Under the pieces are notes generated by a model that saw only the letters and a list, made by a program, of their open reading frames with translations, was not told where the DNA came from and ran no database searches. Shown here in pieces: positions 8,412 through 17,326 of a stretch of DNA of 64,000 bases. Location: NCBI RefSeq assembly GCF_004799405.1, contig NZ_SSMW01000085.1:1-64000 (forward strand), given 5' to 3'. A program made the position numbers and the translations under genes. This DNA is from Bradyrhizobium sp. GTDB taxonomy: Bacteria; Pseudomonadota; Alphaproteobacteria; Rhizobiales; Xanthobacteraceae. The number at the start of each line of letters is the position of its first letter. Within the stretch, counting starts at the first letter, position 1.

Positions 8412-9464
8412 TCACGCGAGATCGAGCTCGGCGGCCAGTTTGTATTCGCCCGCCAGCGCGCGCAATTTATCCCAGGTCGCGTCTTCGATTTCGATGCCGG
8501 CGACCTTGCGTTGCTGCTCGCGGATATATTCGACCTCGCCCGGATATAGCACGCCGGATGAGCCTTCGGAGGGCGGCGTCGCCTTGAGGTATCGCGCGAA
8601 CTCGGCGACTTCCTTCTTGAAATCCTTCAGCGGTCGGAATGCCGCGACATTGAACACCGCCATGAAGCATCCGTCATTGTGCCGGCCGGTCGGCTCGACG
8701 CCGAAGCCGAGGCCTGTGAGCAGTCCGCACAGCACCTCGACCATCGCCGCAAGCCCGCTGCCCTTGTAGCCCTCGGTGCCGCCGAGCGGCAGCAGCGCGC
8801 CGCCCTTCCGCCATTGGCTGGGGTCGGTGCTTTGCCGCCCTTCGCTGTCGACGATCCAGCCCTTCGGAATTTCTTCGCCGCGCGCGGCCGAGAGCGCGAT
8901 CTTTCCGGCCGCCACGGCGGAGGTCGCCATGTCCAGGTAGAACGGCGCATCGAGGTCTGAAGGCACGGCGATCGAAATCGGGTTGGTGCCGAGCCGCGCC
9001 TCGCGGCCGCCGAATGGCGCGACGATCTTGGGTGAACGGCCGGAATCGGCGGTGGCAAGTCCGATCATGCCTTCCTTCACGGCCATCAGCGGGTAGGCGC
9101 CGAGGCGCCCGACATGGCTTTGCCGGAACACCGTGCAGGCCGCGACATTGGCGGTTTTCGCCTTCTCGATGGTCAGCGCCATCGCCTTGGCGTTGACATG
9201 AAAGCCGAAGCCCCAGTGGCCGTCGATCACCGTCGTAGTCGGCGATTCCTGGACGATGGTCCACTTCGCGCCGGGAACAATATGTCCAGCTTTGACACGG
9301 TCGATATAGGTCGGGATCGCTATCACCCCGTGCGAGTCATGGCCTGCGAGGTTGGCATTGACGCAGCCGACCGCCACCGCGCTTGCCTCCTCGTCCGACG
9401 CGCCGGCAGCCTTGAGCAGCGCAACACCGATGCGTGTGAGACGGTCGGCCTGAACGATCGGCAT
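8412..9464 (-). CDS. Ldh family (malate/L-lactate/ureidoglycolate-type) NAD(P)-dependent oxidoreductase
   Basis: This 350-residue member of the Ldh_2 superfamily is unrelated to classical Rossmann-fold LDH. The catalytic-type histidine lies in AGHDSHGVIAIPTYID. The FGGREARLGTNPISIAVPSD and YLDMATSAVAAGKI segments are characteristic. Relatives oxidise or reduce 2-hydroxy/2-oxo acids such as malate, sulfolactate, ureidoglycolate or diketogulonate. The ATG at 9464 with GAGG about 9 bases upstream is preferred over an in-frame TTG at 9482. It is the first gene of a five-gene minus-strand operon with an LLM oxygenase, FAH hydrolase, ThDP enzyme and Bug protein. It probably converts a hydroxy acid to the 2-oxo acid used by the ThDP enzyme, but this is an inference from context. 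Confidence 0.87.
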   Translation of the reverse strand: MPIVQADRLTRIGVALLKAAGASDEEASAVAVGCVNANLAGHDSHGVIAIPTYIDRVKAGHIVPGAKWTIVQESPTTTVIDGHWGFGFHVNAKAMALTIEKAKTANVAACTVFRQSHVGRLGAYPLMAVKEGMIGLATADSGRSPKIVAPFGGREARLGTNPISIAVPSDLDAPFYLDMATSAVAAGKIALSAARGEEIPKGWIVDSEGRQSTDPSQWRKGGALLPLGGTEGYKGSGLAAMVEVLCGLLTGLGFGVEPTGRHNDGCFMAVFNVAAFRPLKDFKKEVAEFARYLKATPPSEGSSGVLYPGEVEYIREQQRKVAGIEIEDATWDKLRALAGEYKLAAELDLA

Positions 9465-9693
9465 GGGGGTTCCTCGGCTCAAAGCCCGCTCGAAAGCGGG
9501 TCTTGCTTGTTTGTCGCCAGCTTATGGTCTCAAAGCGATGGGCCGATGGCAATGACTTGGAACCCGAAATTTTGCCTCTTTGCAACACAATGCGGCCGCC
9601 TCGACGTCCCGATGAAAGCCGCGATGCATTTCTCGCCGCCGCTGCAGCTGGTGACGGGCGACGGACTTGAAGCGCCCGCGCAGCGGTCAAGGC

Positions 9694-10002
9694 TCAAGGC
9701 TGCTCGATAACCGGCCCGGGCGAATATCCGGCCCTGTATGGAAAACCGCCGGGCCACGGCAGTGAGGTCTGGCCGGCGAGCGAGCCGAGCAGCACCTCCG
9801 CGCCCGCGGCATAGGATGAACCAGCCGGCAGTGCGAGGCTTGAGCACCACTCGGCCGGCATCGGCAGCTCGACGCCGCGCAATTCGAACGCCGGCCCCCA
9901 CCACCATGCCGGCGCCGGCGAACGCTCTTGTTCAGGCACCGCGCGCCACCGCACAAACTCGTGCACCGAGCGTTCGAATTGCAGATCAGCGGCCTGATGC
10001 AC
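9694..10002 (-). CDS. Hypothetical protein, 102 residues
   Basis: This short gene directly follows the large TPR gene on the same strand (36-base gap). A GTG start at 10002 has GGGGGA at the right distance. The product has no signal peptide or membrane span. It contains the run WWWGPAFELRGVELPMPAEW and ends near GYSPGPVIEQP. Tryptophan and proline are abundant, and the composition looks like a real protein rather than a shadow. I do not recognise a family. Its position suggests co-transcription with the TPR protein. Confidence 0.5.
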   Translation of the reverse strand: MHQAADLQFERSVHEFVRWRAVPEQERSPAPAWWWGPAFELRGVELPMPAEWCSSLALPAGSSYAAGAEVLLGSLAGQTSLPWPGGFPYRAGYSPGPVIEQP

Positions 10003-10038
10003 GGTTCCCCCTTTCGATTGATGATAACGCACCCATCG

Positions 10039-12126
10039 TCACAGGCATGCGCCATCGCGCTCCGTCCGACCCGCACTTCCGCATGGCAGGCTTTTTGAAA
10101 GCTGCTGGATCCGCTTTTTTGCCTGGGCTTGCGCAACCAGATCAAAAACCCCTTTTGGCTTTAACTCGGTGGCCCGGTGAAAATCGGCTGTCGCATGCGG
10201 AACATCGCTCTTTGCGTCATAAATCTTCGCGCGCGCAAAATAGCCTTCGACGCTCTCGCGTTTTTCAAGTCCCTGATCAAGGTCGGCAAGAGCTGCGTCA
10301 TATTCGTGCATCACCGACCGGGTGATGCCTCGCAACGTCAATGCTTCGGCATTGCCCGGCGTCGAATCGAGCACATCATTGAGATCGAGCATCGCATTGG
10401 AAGTATCCTTTTGCGCGAGAAACGCCCGCGCGCGAAGGATCCTTGCCGCAGAATCATCGGCCGACCTTCCGATCACCTGATTGAGCGCTATGATGGCGCG
10501 ATCGTTTTGACCCGAGGACAGCATGGCTAGTCCGCGCCCGAGAAGCGCGATCTGGTTGGTGGGGTCGCGCTCCAGCGCACGATTGAGGTCCGGCAACCCT
10601 TCGGCGGAATTTCCCTTCATCAGCAGCACAAGTCCCCGCGAGGCGCGTGCATCGTCGTTCAGGGGATTGATCGTCACGGCCTGGTCGTAATCCACCAGCG
10701 CCTTGTCGAACTGATGGAGGGCCAGAAAGGCCGCGCCGCGCTGGACGTATGAGTTGCTGTCCTTTGGATTGATCGCGATTGAACGGTCGAAGTCGGCGAT
10801 GGCTTCCGTCGGCTTTCCCAGTTTCCGCTCCACCAGTCCGCGTCCGGAATAGGCCTGGGCGCTGTTCGGATCGATCGCAAGCGCGTGCTCCAGATCGCTC
10901 ATCGCCTTGTCGGTTTGCCGCAAAGCCGCCAGCGTTATGCCGCGAAGCACCAACATCTGCGCGTCGGCAGGGTGCAGATCAACCAGCTGATCGACGTCGG
11001 CAAGCGCTTCGGGCAATTTATTCAGCTTGGAATACGACAGAAAGCGCAGCCGCAAAGCCAGATCGTTGTGCGGATCGGCCGCGAGCGCCTGGGTGAGAAG
11101 CGCTATCGAATCGGCATATTTTCGTACATTGTAAAGGCGTTTGGCCTGATCGACGAGCGCATTTGCCGCCGGCAGCGGCGCGGCCGGAGCGGCTTGTCCG
11201 GGAGGCGATGCTGCAACTGCCGGCTTGTCGTGGACGCGCGCCATTTCCGCCTGCAGCGCAAGCGTCGATTGCCGTAACTGCCGGGTGTTCTTGTCGTCGG
11301 GTACGATCGACAGGACCTTGTCAAAGTCGGCGATGGCGCGTGCGTAGTCTCCCCTGGAGCTGTAGAGCTGACCGCGCGCAAAATAGGGTCCGGCGTCGTT
11401 TGGCGCGGCCTCGACGGCGGCCCGGGAGAAATCGTCGATGGCACGGTCGGTGTCGCCCTTGCGGCGATAGACCTGACCGCGCCAGTAGAATGCACTCGGG
11501 GTGTTGATGCTGATGGCAATGGCCGCATCGAGATCGGCCAGCGCCTTGTCGAGTTGACCCATTTCCAGGTTGCTCCGGCCGCGTCCGACAAGAGCCGAAG
11601 CATGATCGGGCCGCAGCGCCAGCGCCGCGTCGTAGTCCTTCAGCGCCTCGGCCCAGTTCTTCTGCTGCAGCCGGAGGAATCCGCGCGAGGCCAGCGGGGC
11701 GGGGTTGTTTGGATCGATCTCGATTGCCCGTTGAAAATCCGCCAGCGCCGAATCGAGGTTGTTGATGCGCTGGTAGACGTAGCCTCGAACCAGCAATGTC
11801 GCGACGGACCGGGTGTCCAGTTCCAGCGCAGCGCTGGCGTCGGACAGTGCAAGGTCGAATTTCGCGCGGCTGGCGTACATCCGGGAGCGATTGACGAAGG
11901 CCTTCACGGCGTCATCCGGCGTTCTTGCCGCGTCGCCGATCACGGCCGTGCAACCGCTCTCGATCTTTTCCGCGACCGCGCTGCTGCAATCTTCCCGGTC
12001 GCCCGCATACGCCAATCGCGGCTGCAGGCATAGAGCAAGGACAACAGGAATTGCCACGCGGCAGCTGCGGCGCCAGTACCGGCCGCTGCCATCGCGATGC
12101 TGTTTAGCGGCGCAAATCTTCTGCAT
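10039..12126 (-). CDS. Large secreted/periplasmic tetratricopeptide repeat protein
   Basis: The product is 695 residues. An N-terminal signal sequence has a basic stretch (YWRRSCR), a hydrophobic core and cleavage near LAYAG. A cysteine-containing segment follows (EDCSSAVAEKIESGCTAV), typical of a rhizobial periplasmic TPR group. Roughly fifteen 34-residue TPR units follow in two blocks. They are split near residue 290-325 by an alanine/proline-rich linker (VAASPPGQAAPAAPLPAANA). Repeats show the usual A-D-Y-D-A-L-x-L-x-P pattern. TPR arrays mediate protein-protein assembly, and a role in envelope or polysaccharide machinery is possible because the EPS locus lies just upstream. The ATG at 12126 is chosen over an in-frame TTG at 12147 because it places the basic region correctly. 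Confidence 0.85.
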   Translation of the reverse strand: MQKICAAKQHRDGSGRYWRRSCRVAIPVVLALCLQPRLAYAGDREDCSSAVAEKIESGCTAVIGDAARTPDDAVKAFVNRSRMYASRAKFDLALSDASAALELDTRSVATLLVRGYVYQRINNLDSALADFQRAIEIDPNNPAPLASRGFLRLQQKNWAEALKDYDAALALRPDHASALVGRGRSNLEMGQLDKALADLDAAIAISINTPSAFYWRGQVYRRKGDTDRAIDDFSRAAVEAAPNDAGPYFARGQLYSSRGDYARAIADFDKVLSIVPDDKNTRQLRQSTLALQAEMARVHDKPAVAASPPGQAAPAAPLPAANALVDQAKRLYNVRKYADSIALLTQALAADPHNDLALRLRFLSYSKLNKLPEALADVDQLVDLHPADAQMLVLRGITLAALRQTDKAMSDLEHALAIDPNSAQAYSGRGLVERKLGKPTEAIADFDRSIAINPKDSNSYVQRGAAFLALHQFDKALVDYDQAVTINPLNDDARASRGLVLLMKGNSAEGLPDLNRALERDPTNQIALLGRGLAMLSSGQNDRAIIALNQVIGRSADDSAARILRARAFLAQKDTSNAMLDLNDVLDSTPGNAEALTLRGITRSVMHEYDAALADLDQGLEKRESVEGYFARAKIYDAKSDVPHATADFHRATELKPKGVFDLVAQAQAKKRIQQLSKSLPCGSAGRTERDGACL

Positions 12127-12241
12127 GTTCCCGGCCTGGTCACTCAACGGCAGAGGTTAATATGCCTTTGGCAAGCCGACAACCGGCAGGCGACCTTGCC
12201 GGTAACCCGTAACAGCTGCGAAGCAAGCCGGCTTGCCCTGG

Positions 12242-12478
12242 CTATCCCGCACGCCGCGCCCTGCTGCAATCGCGAATCGTGCTGCCGTCGGGCGTGTGGT
12301 AATCGTCGCCGAACACGGCGAAATCCGCCACATACTCCTGCAGCGCCATCGTCGTGTGCGAAATGAGATTGTATCCCCGGCGACTATCGCAGCGCTCGAT
12401 CATCCATTTCCAGGCGCCATGGGATCGATCGGCGCACAGGGATCGTTTTCAGGCAAGCCTTTGGGCCGCACGATCGTT
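12242..12478 (-). pseudogene. galE (UDP-glucose 4-epimerase-like) remnant
   Basis: The 335-base gap between the TPR gene and wecG contains minus-strand pieces that match GalE landmarks in the right order. LPENDPCAPIDP precedes WKWMIERC in a shifted frame, resembling the catalytic PYG-SK-MIE block. AVFGDDYHTPDGSTIRD then matches the conserved GTDYPTPDGT-RD motif. The tyrosine/lysine pair is corrupted (AWKWM), a long segment between the blocks is missing, and the frame stops at 12242. This is a decayed nucleotide-sugar epimerase beside a polysaccharide operon. It is non-functional. Confidence 0.6.
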
Positions 12479-12482
12479 CATG

Positions 12483-13301
12483 TCAGCCCCGTGGCGTCCG
12501 ATCGGACGGCCTGCTCCTGTGAAGAAGCAGATAGAGCGCACGAGGATTGGTGGTCAGGTAGCGCCAGAACAGCCGGCGCGGCTCCAGCCAGATTCGCCAG
12601 ACCCATTCGAGTCCAATCCTTTGCATCCAGCGTGGCGCGCGGGCCCGGCGGCCCGACAGGAAGTTGAACAGTCCGCCCGCGGTCTTGATGACGCCGACTC
12701 TGGAAAGGCGCGGCGTGAACTCATCGACAAAAGCCTGTTCATAGGGAACGCCGAGCGCCACCCACAGGTAATCCGGCGCCAATTGATTGATTTCGTCGAC
12801 CTTGGCGCGCAGCGCCTCACCCCTCAGATAGCCGTGGCAATGGCCGACGATCCGCAAATCGGGATACATTTTCTTGACGTTGGCGACGGCAGCGGCATTT
12901 TCCGCTTCGTCCGCGCCGAGCATGTAAAATGTCAGCCCGGCGGCTGCCGCCTTGCGCGCGACGGCGTGAAACAGGTCGGTGGTCGCGACCCGCTCCGGCA
13001 GCGGCGTCGGTGATTTGAACCAGGACACGGTGACCAGCGGTTGACCGTCGGCGTTGATGAGGTCGGCGGCGTGGAACAGCCGGTTCGTCATCGGCTCGGT
13101 CGAGCAGCGCGCCAGCACTTCGCCGTTGGCCGAGGTCAGGTAGAGCGGACGGCCGACCCGGCGCTCGGGGAATACCGCCTCGATCATGAAATTCGCGGTC
13201 TGCTCGATGTCGAGCACGGCAAGCCGCAGCCCGCCCAGCGTGATTCTGGGCACGCCGGCAGTGGCGAGCCTTCCCAGCTGATTTGTGCGGCGTTCAAGCA
13301 T
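12483..13301 (-). CDS. WecG/TagA/CpsF family glycosyltransferase
   Basis: This is a 272-residue GT26-family enzyme. The conserved blocks are LYLTSANGEVLARC and LINADGQPLV in the N-half, TFYMLGADEAENAAAV, and the C-terminal LWVALGVPYEQAFVDE, followed by GVIKTAGGLFNFLSGRRARA-type sequence and PRWMQRIGLEWVWR. Relatives transfer ManNAcA, ManNAc or glucose from UDP-sugars to lipid-linked intermediates at the inner membrane face. The start overlaps the end of the upstream chain-length gene by 8 bases (ATGCTTGA), which indicates coupling. It is the last gene of the minus-strand polysaccharide operon and probably adds an early sugar of the repeat unit. Confidence 0.9.
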   Translation of the reverse strand: MLERRTNQLGRLATAGVPRITLGGLRLAVLDIEQTANFMIEAVFPERRVGRPLYLTSANGEVLARCSTEPMTNRLFHAADLINADGQPLVTVSWFKSPTPLPERVATTDLFHAVARKAAAAGLTFYMLGADEAENAAAVANVKKMYPDLRIVGHCHGYLRGEALRAKVDEINQLAPDYLWVALGVPYEQAFVDEFTPRLSRVGVIKTAGGLFNFLSGRRARAPRWMQRIGLEWVWRIWLEPRRLFWRYLTTNPRALYLLLHRSRPSDRTPRG

Positions 13302-15576
13302 ATTGTTTGCTTTGCCGAGGGCGGACCGCCGCGGGCTGAAGTTCGCTCAGGACCACGCCGACCAGCTTGCGCTCGGCGCCGCCGAGGTCCGCGAGGATGT
13401 CTTCCATGCAGTCGTTGATGTCGAGGCTGGCCGGCAGGATCGCGACCAGGCCGTCGGCGATATCGAGCAGCTTGCGGCTGGCGGCACTGCAGGGCATCGC
13501 CGGTCCTTCGAGGATCACGAGGTCATAGCCGCCGGCGGAGCTCGCCTGCGCGATCACCTTGCGGATGGCGTCGCTGGCCTTGCCATCGGCTCCCTTGATC
13601 GCCGGCAGGATCGAGATCCCATTGGCGGTCTTGATCGCGCGGGAGGCCTTGCTGCCGATGCTGAGCCAGCCAAGATATCCGGCCTCGCTCTTGCCGGGGC
13701 CCGTCACCCTGCTGGAGAGCGCGTGCCGGGCGTGATCGGCATCGATCATCAATACCCTGGCGCCATCGCGTGCGGCCGCCAGCGCTATGTTCAGCGCGGC
13801 GATGGTGCGATCCTCGCCGGAGCCAGTGCCGATCACGGCCATCACCGGCGTCTTGTTGGCGCGCGAATATTTCGCAAGCGTCGTGCGCATCTCGCGCATG
13901 GCGTTGAGGAAGGTCGTCAGCGGGAAGCCCGCCCGGAGCGTCGGCCAGCCCATTCGTGTCACGTCGGGAATCCCGCCGGATCCGAGGATGGCGCCCAGCG
14001 TCCGCATCACGTCGGATTCCTGCAGCCGCGCGATCAGTGGCTTCTCGACCAGGGCGACCGGCGCGTTCGTCTGCATGCTTTGCGGCAACGGCGATCTTGG
14101 CGGCTGAACCGAAATCCTCATGTCCGGCGCTACCGATGCCCGCGGACGCGGCTCGGTGGCGTCGGGCGCCGACAGACGATCGGCGGCGACCACCCAGGCC
14201 GCCGCGCCGAGCGCGCCGAACATGAAGCCGATCATCGCAAGCAGGCTCATCGCCGGCGGAAATGCCCGCCGCCGCGGCACGGTGGCTTCGCCGATGATAC
14301 GCGCGTTAGAGGTATTGAGGCTTTCCTGTTCCTCGGTCTCGCGCGAGCGCTTGAGGAACGACTGATAGACGTCGCGGCTGGCTTCGACGTCGCGCTCGAG
14401 CTCGCGCAGCCGCACCGAGGCCTGGCTGAGCTGGAGGCTCTGGTTTTTCTGCGCATCCAGCGCCTTGCTCAGCGAGGCTTCGTAATCCTTGGCGCGGGTG
14501 AGGTCGTTTTTCGCCGACAGCGCGAAACGGTCGACCTCTTCATTGATCGTGCGGCGCAGGTCATCGACCTGCTTTTCCATCTGGCGCAGCGAGGGGTGCA
14601 GCGGCCCCAACTCGCTGGTCATCTCCGCGTAACGCTTGCGGGCCTCGGCATATTGCGCCCGCAAGTTGGCGATGGTCGGAGACTGCAGCGCTTCGGGGAT
14701 TGCGCCGGCATCGGCCGATGCGCGCCGGCTGGCTTCGATCTGGTCGTATTTGGCCTGGGCATCGAGTGCCAGCGCGCGGGCGGCGGCAAGCCGCTGGTTG
14801 CTGGCCGAAAGCTGCTGGTCGCTGATCGCCGAATCCTGAGTGCCGATGAAGTTGTTCTGCGCCTTGTAGACCGCAAGCGCGTTCTCGGCGGTGCGCAACC
14901 GTGTCTGCAATTCCTTCAGCCGTCCCGACAGATCGGCGGTGGCGCGCCTTGCGGCGGTGGATTGCGATTTCTTCGACTCCGCCAGATAGGCATTGGTAAC
15001 GGCGTTGGCGAGCATCGCCGCCTTGGCCGGATCATACGACCAGACATCGATGTCGACGACGAAGGTGCGGTCGGTCTTCTTCACGGTGATGTGGCGGTTC
15101 AGGGCGTCCAGCGCCGCCATCTGGCCGAGCTTGGCTTCGCCGGTGGAGTGCGGCTCAAGCCCGAACAGGCCGAGCAGCGACGCCAGCAGGTTGCCGGATT
15201 CGCCGCCGAATTCCGGATCCTTGTCGAGATGGGTATCCTGGATCACCTGCAGCAGCACGTTGTTCGAGGTGATTACGCGGGCCTGGCTTTCGACCACCAT
15301 CGCGAGGCCGGAAATATCCTGGGACCTCGGCGTGAGTTCGCGATCGACCAGCTGCAATTCGCGGGGATCGACATAAAGCTGGGCGGTTGCCGAATATTTC
15401 GGCGTCAGGCTCTTGCCGATCAGGACGGCGGCGCAGGCGCAGATCAGCCCGGCCATCGCAATCGCGACCCTTCGCCGCCATAGCGCGCCGGTCAGGTCCA
15501 GCAAGGTGAAGCCCGTCGGCGGCGGCTGCCGGCCGTCCGGCCGGGCCTGATTTATCGGCTGATCATACGCAAGCAT
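13294..15576 (-). CDS. Wzz/GumC-type polysaccharide copolymerase with degenerate BY-kinase-like domain
   Basis: The product is 760 residues from the ATG at 15576; a GTG at 15606 is an alternative. Order: TM1 around residues 34-55, a Wzz domain with a long periplasmic coiled coil (about 190-420), a proline-flanked TM2 near 440-465, then a cytoplasmic P-loop-like domain at about 575-745. The expected Walker A is altered: GTGSGEDRT at 583-591 lacks the catalytic lysine. Walker A-prime (LMIDAD, 609-614) is kept, and Walker B is DLVILEGPAM. There is no C-terminal tyrosine cluster, only one Tyr (QYA end). It would set chain length for a Wzy-dependent polysaccharide, with little or no expected kinase activity. 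It overlaps wecG by 8 bases. Confidence 0.87.
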   Translation of the reverse strand: MLAYDQPINQARPDGRQPPPTGFTLLDLTGALWRRRVAIAMAGLICACAAVLIGKSLTPKYSATAQLYVDPRELQLVDRELTPRSQDISGLAMVVESQARVITSNNVLLQVIQDTHLDKDPEFGGESGNLLASLLGLFGLEPHSTGEAKLGQMAALDALNRHITVKKTDRTFVVDIDVWSYDPAKAAMLANAVTNAYLAESKKSQSTAARRATADLSGRLKELQTRLRTAENALAVYKAQNNFIGTQDSAISDQQLSASNQRLAAARALALDAQAKYDQIEASRRASADAGAIPEALQSPTIANLRAQYAEARKRYAEMTSELGPLHPSLRQMEKQVDDLRRTINEEVDRFALSAKNDLTRAKDYEASLSKALDAQKNQSLQLSQASVRLRELERDVEASRDVYQSFLKRSRETEEQESLNTSNARIIGEATVPRRRAFPPAMSLLAMIGFMFGALGAAAWVVAADRLSAPDATEPRPRASVAPDMRISVQPPRSPLPQSMQTNAPVALVEKPLIARLQESDVMRTLGAILGSGGIPDVTRMGWPTLRAGFPLTTFLNAMREMRTTLAKYSRANKTPVMAVIGTGSGEDRTIAALNIALAAARDGARVLMIDADHARHALSSRVTGPGKSEAGYLGWLSIGSKASRAIKTANGISILPAIKGADGKASDAIRKVIAQASSAGGYDLVILEGPAMPCSAASRKLLDIADGLVAILPASLDINDCMEDILADLGGAERKLVGVVLSELQPAAVRPRQSKQYA

Positions 15577-15732
15577 CGGCCCCAGCTTCCATTCGAACTG
15601 CCGCACGCATCGGCTGAGGGGTTACTCGTCGAGTCACGCCACGCGCGCCGGAGTTCAGCGCGGAACCAACGCAACAGGAACAATTAACCATACTCATTGA
15701 GGGACTATTCACCGAAATGGCAAAAAAAGCGT

Positions 15733-16485
15733 TTAAGCGCCGGCGCATTGCAACGCCTCCGCCATGTTCAAAACCGGGATTTGCCGGCGGGATGCCACCT
15801 CAAGCGCGTGATTCATCAGCGCCGGGGAGCAGCCGTAGGGACTTGGACGGCTGGCGACGTCGTGGCTGTAGAAAATTAACCATCCGTTATTGATTTGCGC
15901 GTCGTCGAAGGCGCGCTCGATCCCGTCGCGGTCGATGCGCCGGTCGATCAGGGGCAACGCGCGAAGAAATTGTAGGTCCACCGTGCCGCTGTTCACGCCC
16001 GGCACGATGCTGCGGCAGGACGTAAACTCGGTCTTGAGCTGACGCTTGCGCACGAACGTGCCGTATCCGAACGGGTAGGCGAAGTTCCCGGTCGCGATGG
16101 TGGCGTCCAGCGTCCGGAAGTATTCACGGTTAAGCTCGATCTCCTCGGCCATCGACTGGGCGTCGAGATCGCACGCCCGCTTGTGGGAAAACGTATGACA
16201 GCCGATTTCGTGACCGTTGCGGTGCAGGGCAACGAGGTCCTCGGCGTCGGCCACGGCCCAATGGGGCGATGTGGTGCCGACGAGGCCGCCCGACACATAG
16301 AAGGTTCCGTGCGCGTCACGGTCTTCGAGAATACGAGCGCCGGTGGTGGCCGCACTTTTCGGAATGTCGTCGAAGGTGAAGCTGACCATCGGGGTTTGAT
16401 TGCGCAACCGGAAAGGTTCGACGCGCAAATGCGTCGCCAGCCGATGACTGAATCTCGCTTTGGTTTCGGACCATATTGTTTTCAT
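15733..16485 (-). CDS. Polysaccharide deacetylase family protein (NodB homology)
   Basis: This 250-residue NodB-fold enzyme has motif 1 SFTFDD at 35-40 and motif 2 HTFSH at 97-101, whose Asp and two His residues bind the metal. YPFG then lies near residue 135, and a late IFYSHDV may supply the catalytic histidine. These enzymes remove N- or O-acetyl groups from sugars. There is no signal peptide, so it probably acts on a cytoplasmic or lipid-linked intermediate. It follows the methyltransferase gene by three bases and precedes the chain-length gene by 156 bases, which is room for a promoter. Its position in a Wzx/Wzy cluster supports a role in trimming the repeat unit. Confidence 0.86.
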   Translation of the reverse strand: MKTIWSETKARFSHRLATHLRVEPFRLRNQTPMVSFTFDDIPKSAATTGARILEDRDAHGTFYVSGGLVGTTSPHWAVADAEDLVALHRNGHEIGCHTFSHKRACDLDAQSMAEEIELNREYFRTLDATIATGNFAYPFGYGTFVRKRQLKTEFTSCRSIVPGVNSGTVDLQFLRALPLIDRRIDRDGIERAFDDAQINNGWLIFYSHDVASRPSPYGCSPALMNHALEVASRRQIPVLNMAEALQCAGA

Positions 16486-16488
16486 TAT

Positions 16489-17319
16489 TCAGTGCTTCCG
16501 CAAAACCAGGTGATAATCCCCGTGCCGCACGTCGGTCTTGCCCGGCAGGAGACAGTTGATGACGACGGCAACCGCATCGATCAGGGCGGCGAATACCGGC
16601 TTGCGCAACCGCATCTCCGGAAAGCGCGGGCTCTCGTATTCCTTCCGGTAGACGAATCGAAGGCCGTGGGTGTTCGCGAACGCTTCGAGGTTCGAAAGCG
16701 TCACCAGCGGATGAAAGAAGGTCGGGAACGGCGGATGACCGGGCCGGCCGGCCTGCACTTCGCCGCGCACATGACGGTAGAACCAGACGTGAAACCAGTG
16801 CGGCGAATATTTGGTGACGACGCCGGACAGCGATCTGGGATTCGGCGCGCCGATCAGGATCAGGCCGCCCGGCTTCAAGGACTCGCAAAAGCGGATCAAG
16901 GCCGCCTCGACATCGGAAAGATGCTCGATCACGTTGTAGCAGATCACGAGGTCGAAGCTGTCCGGCTTGAAGCGCCAGGTCTGGACGTCGCCGAGGATGG
17001 TTTCCTGTGCGTAGTCGTTGTTGCGGATCTGGTCTTCGTCGATATCGACCACGGTGACATGGGCTCGATCGAGCACCTCGAGCGGCAGGAAGCTGGTCGA
17101 GCCGCCGCCGGCCTCGTAGATCGCAAGCCTGCCCGGCGGCAGTTGCGTCTGAAGGACGGCGTGAACCGCAAGCAGGCTGTCGCGCGCTTCGCCGGGCGGC
17201 AACGCAAGCAACGACTGCGGATGCGCAGGCTGCGGCGATCCGCCGGTCGTGCCACGTGCATCGGTGGCGATATCGGCAGGTACTGCGTGCGCAAGATCCA
17301 TTGTCATGGTTTTGTTCAT
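16489..17319 (-). CDS. Class I SAM-dependent methyltransferase
   Basis: This 276-residue methyltransferase has motif I as IYEAGGGSTSFLPLE, an acidic post-I loop VTVVDIDEDQI, motif II DLVICYNVIEHL and motif III PGGLILIGAPNPRS. That pattern is typical of Methyltransf_11/23 enzymes. The C-terminal half has aromatic-rich segments (HWFHVWFYRHV) that probably shape the acceptor pocket. It lies between the flippase gene (7-base gap) and the deacetylase gene (3-base gap) in one operon. O-methylation of a sugar in the exported polysaccharide, possibly a terminal cap, is the likely role. The acceptor cannot be deduced. The first ATG is used; ATGs at codons 5 and 7 are alternatives. Confidence 0.85.
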   Translation of the reverse strand: MNKTMTMDLAHAVPADIATDARGTTGGSPQPAHPQSLLALPPGEARDSLLAVHAVLQTQLPPGRLAIYEAGGGSTSFLPLEVLDRAHVTVVDIDEDQIRNNDYAQETILGDVQTWRFKPDSFDLVICYNVIEHLSDVEAALIRFCESLKPGGLILIGAPNPRSLSGVVTKYSPHWFHVWFYRHVRGEVQAGRPGHPPFPTFFHPLVTLSNLEAFANTHGLRFVYRKEYESPRFPEMRLRKPVFAALIDAVAVVINCLLPGKTDVRHGDYHLVLRKH

Positions 17320-17326
17320 TGATTGG

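Noticed and set aside
6836..8587. A 583-codon plus-strand frame across the FAH and LLM genes
   Set aside because: Shadow of the minus-strand operon; it crosses two real genes and has no recognisable motif.
13285..15483. A 732-codon open frame on the plus strand opposite the Wzz/GumC gene
   Set aside because: It is an antisense shadow caused by high third-position GC; its translation is rich in R, G, H and Q with no domain, while the minus-strand frame has clear motifs.
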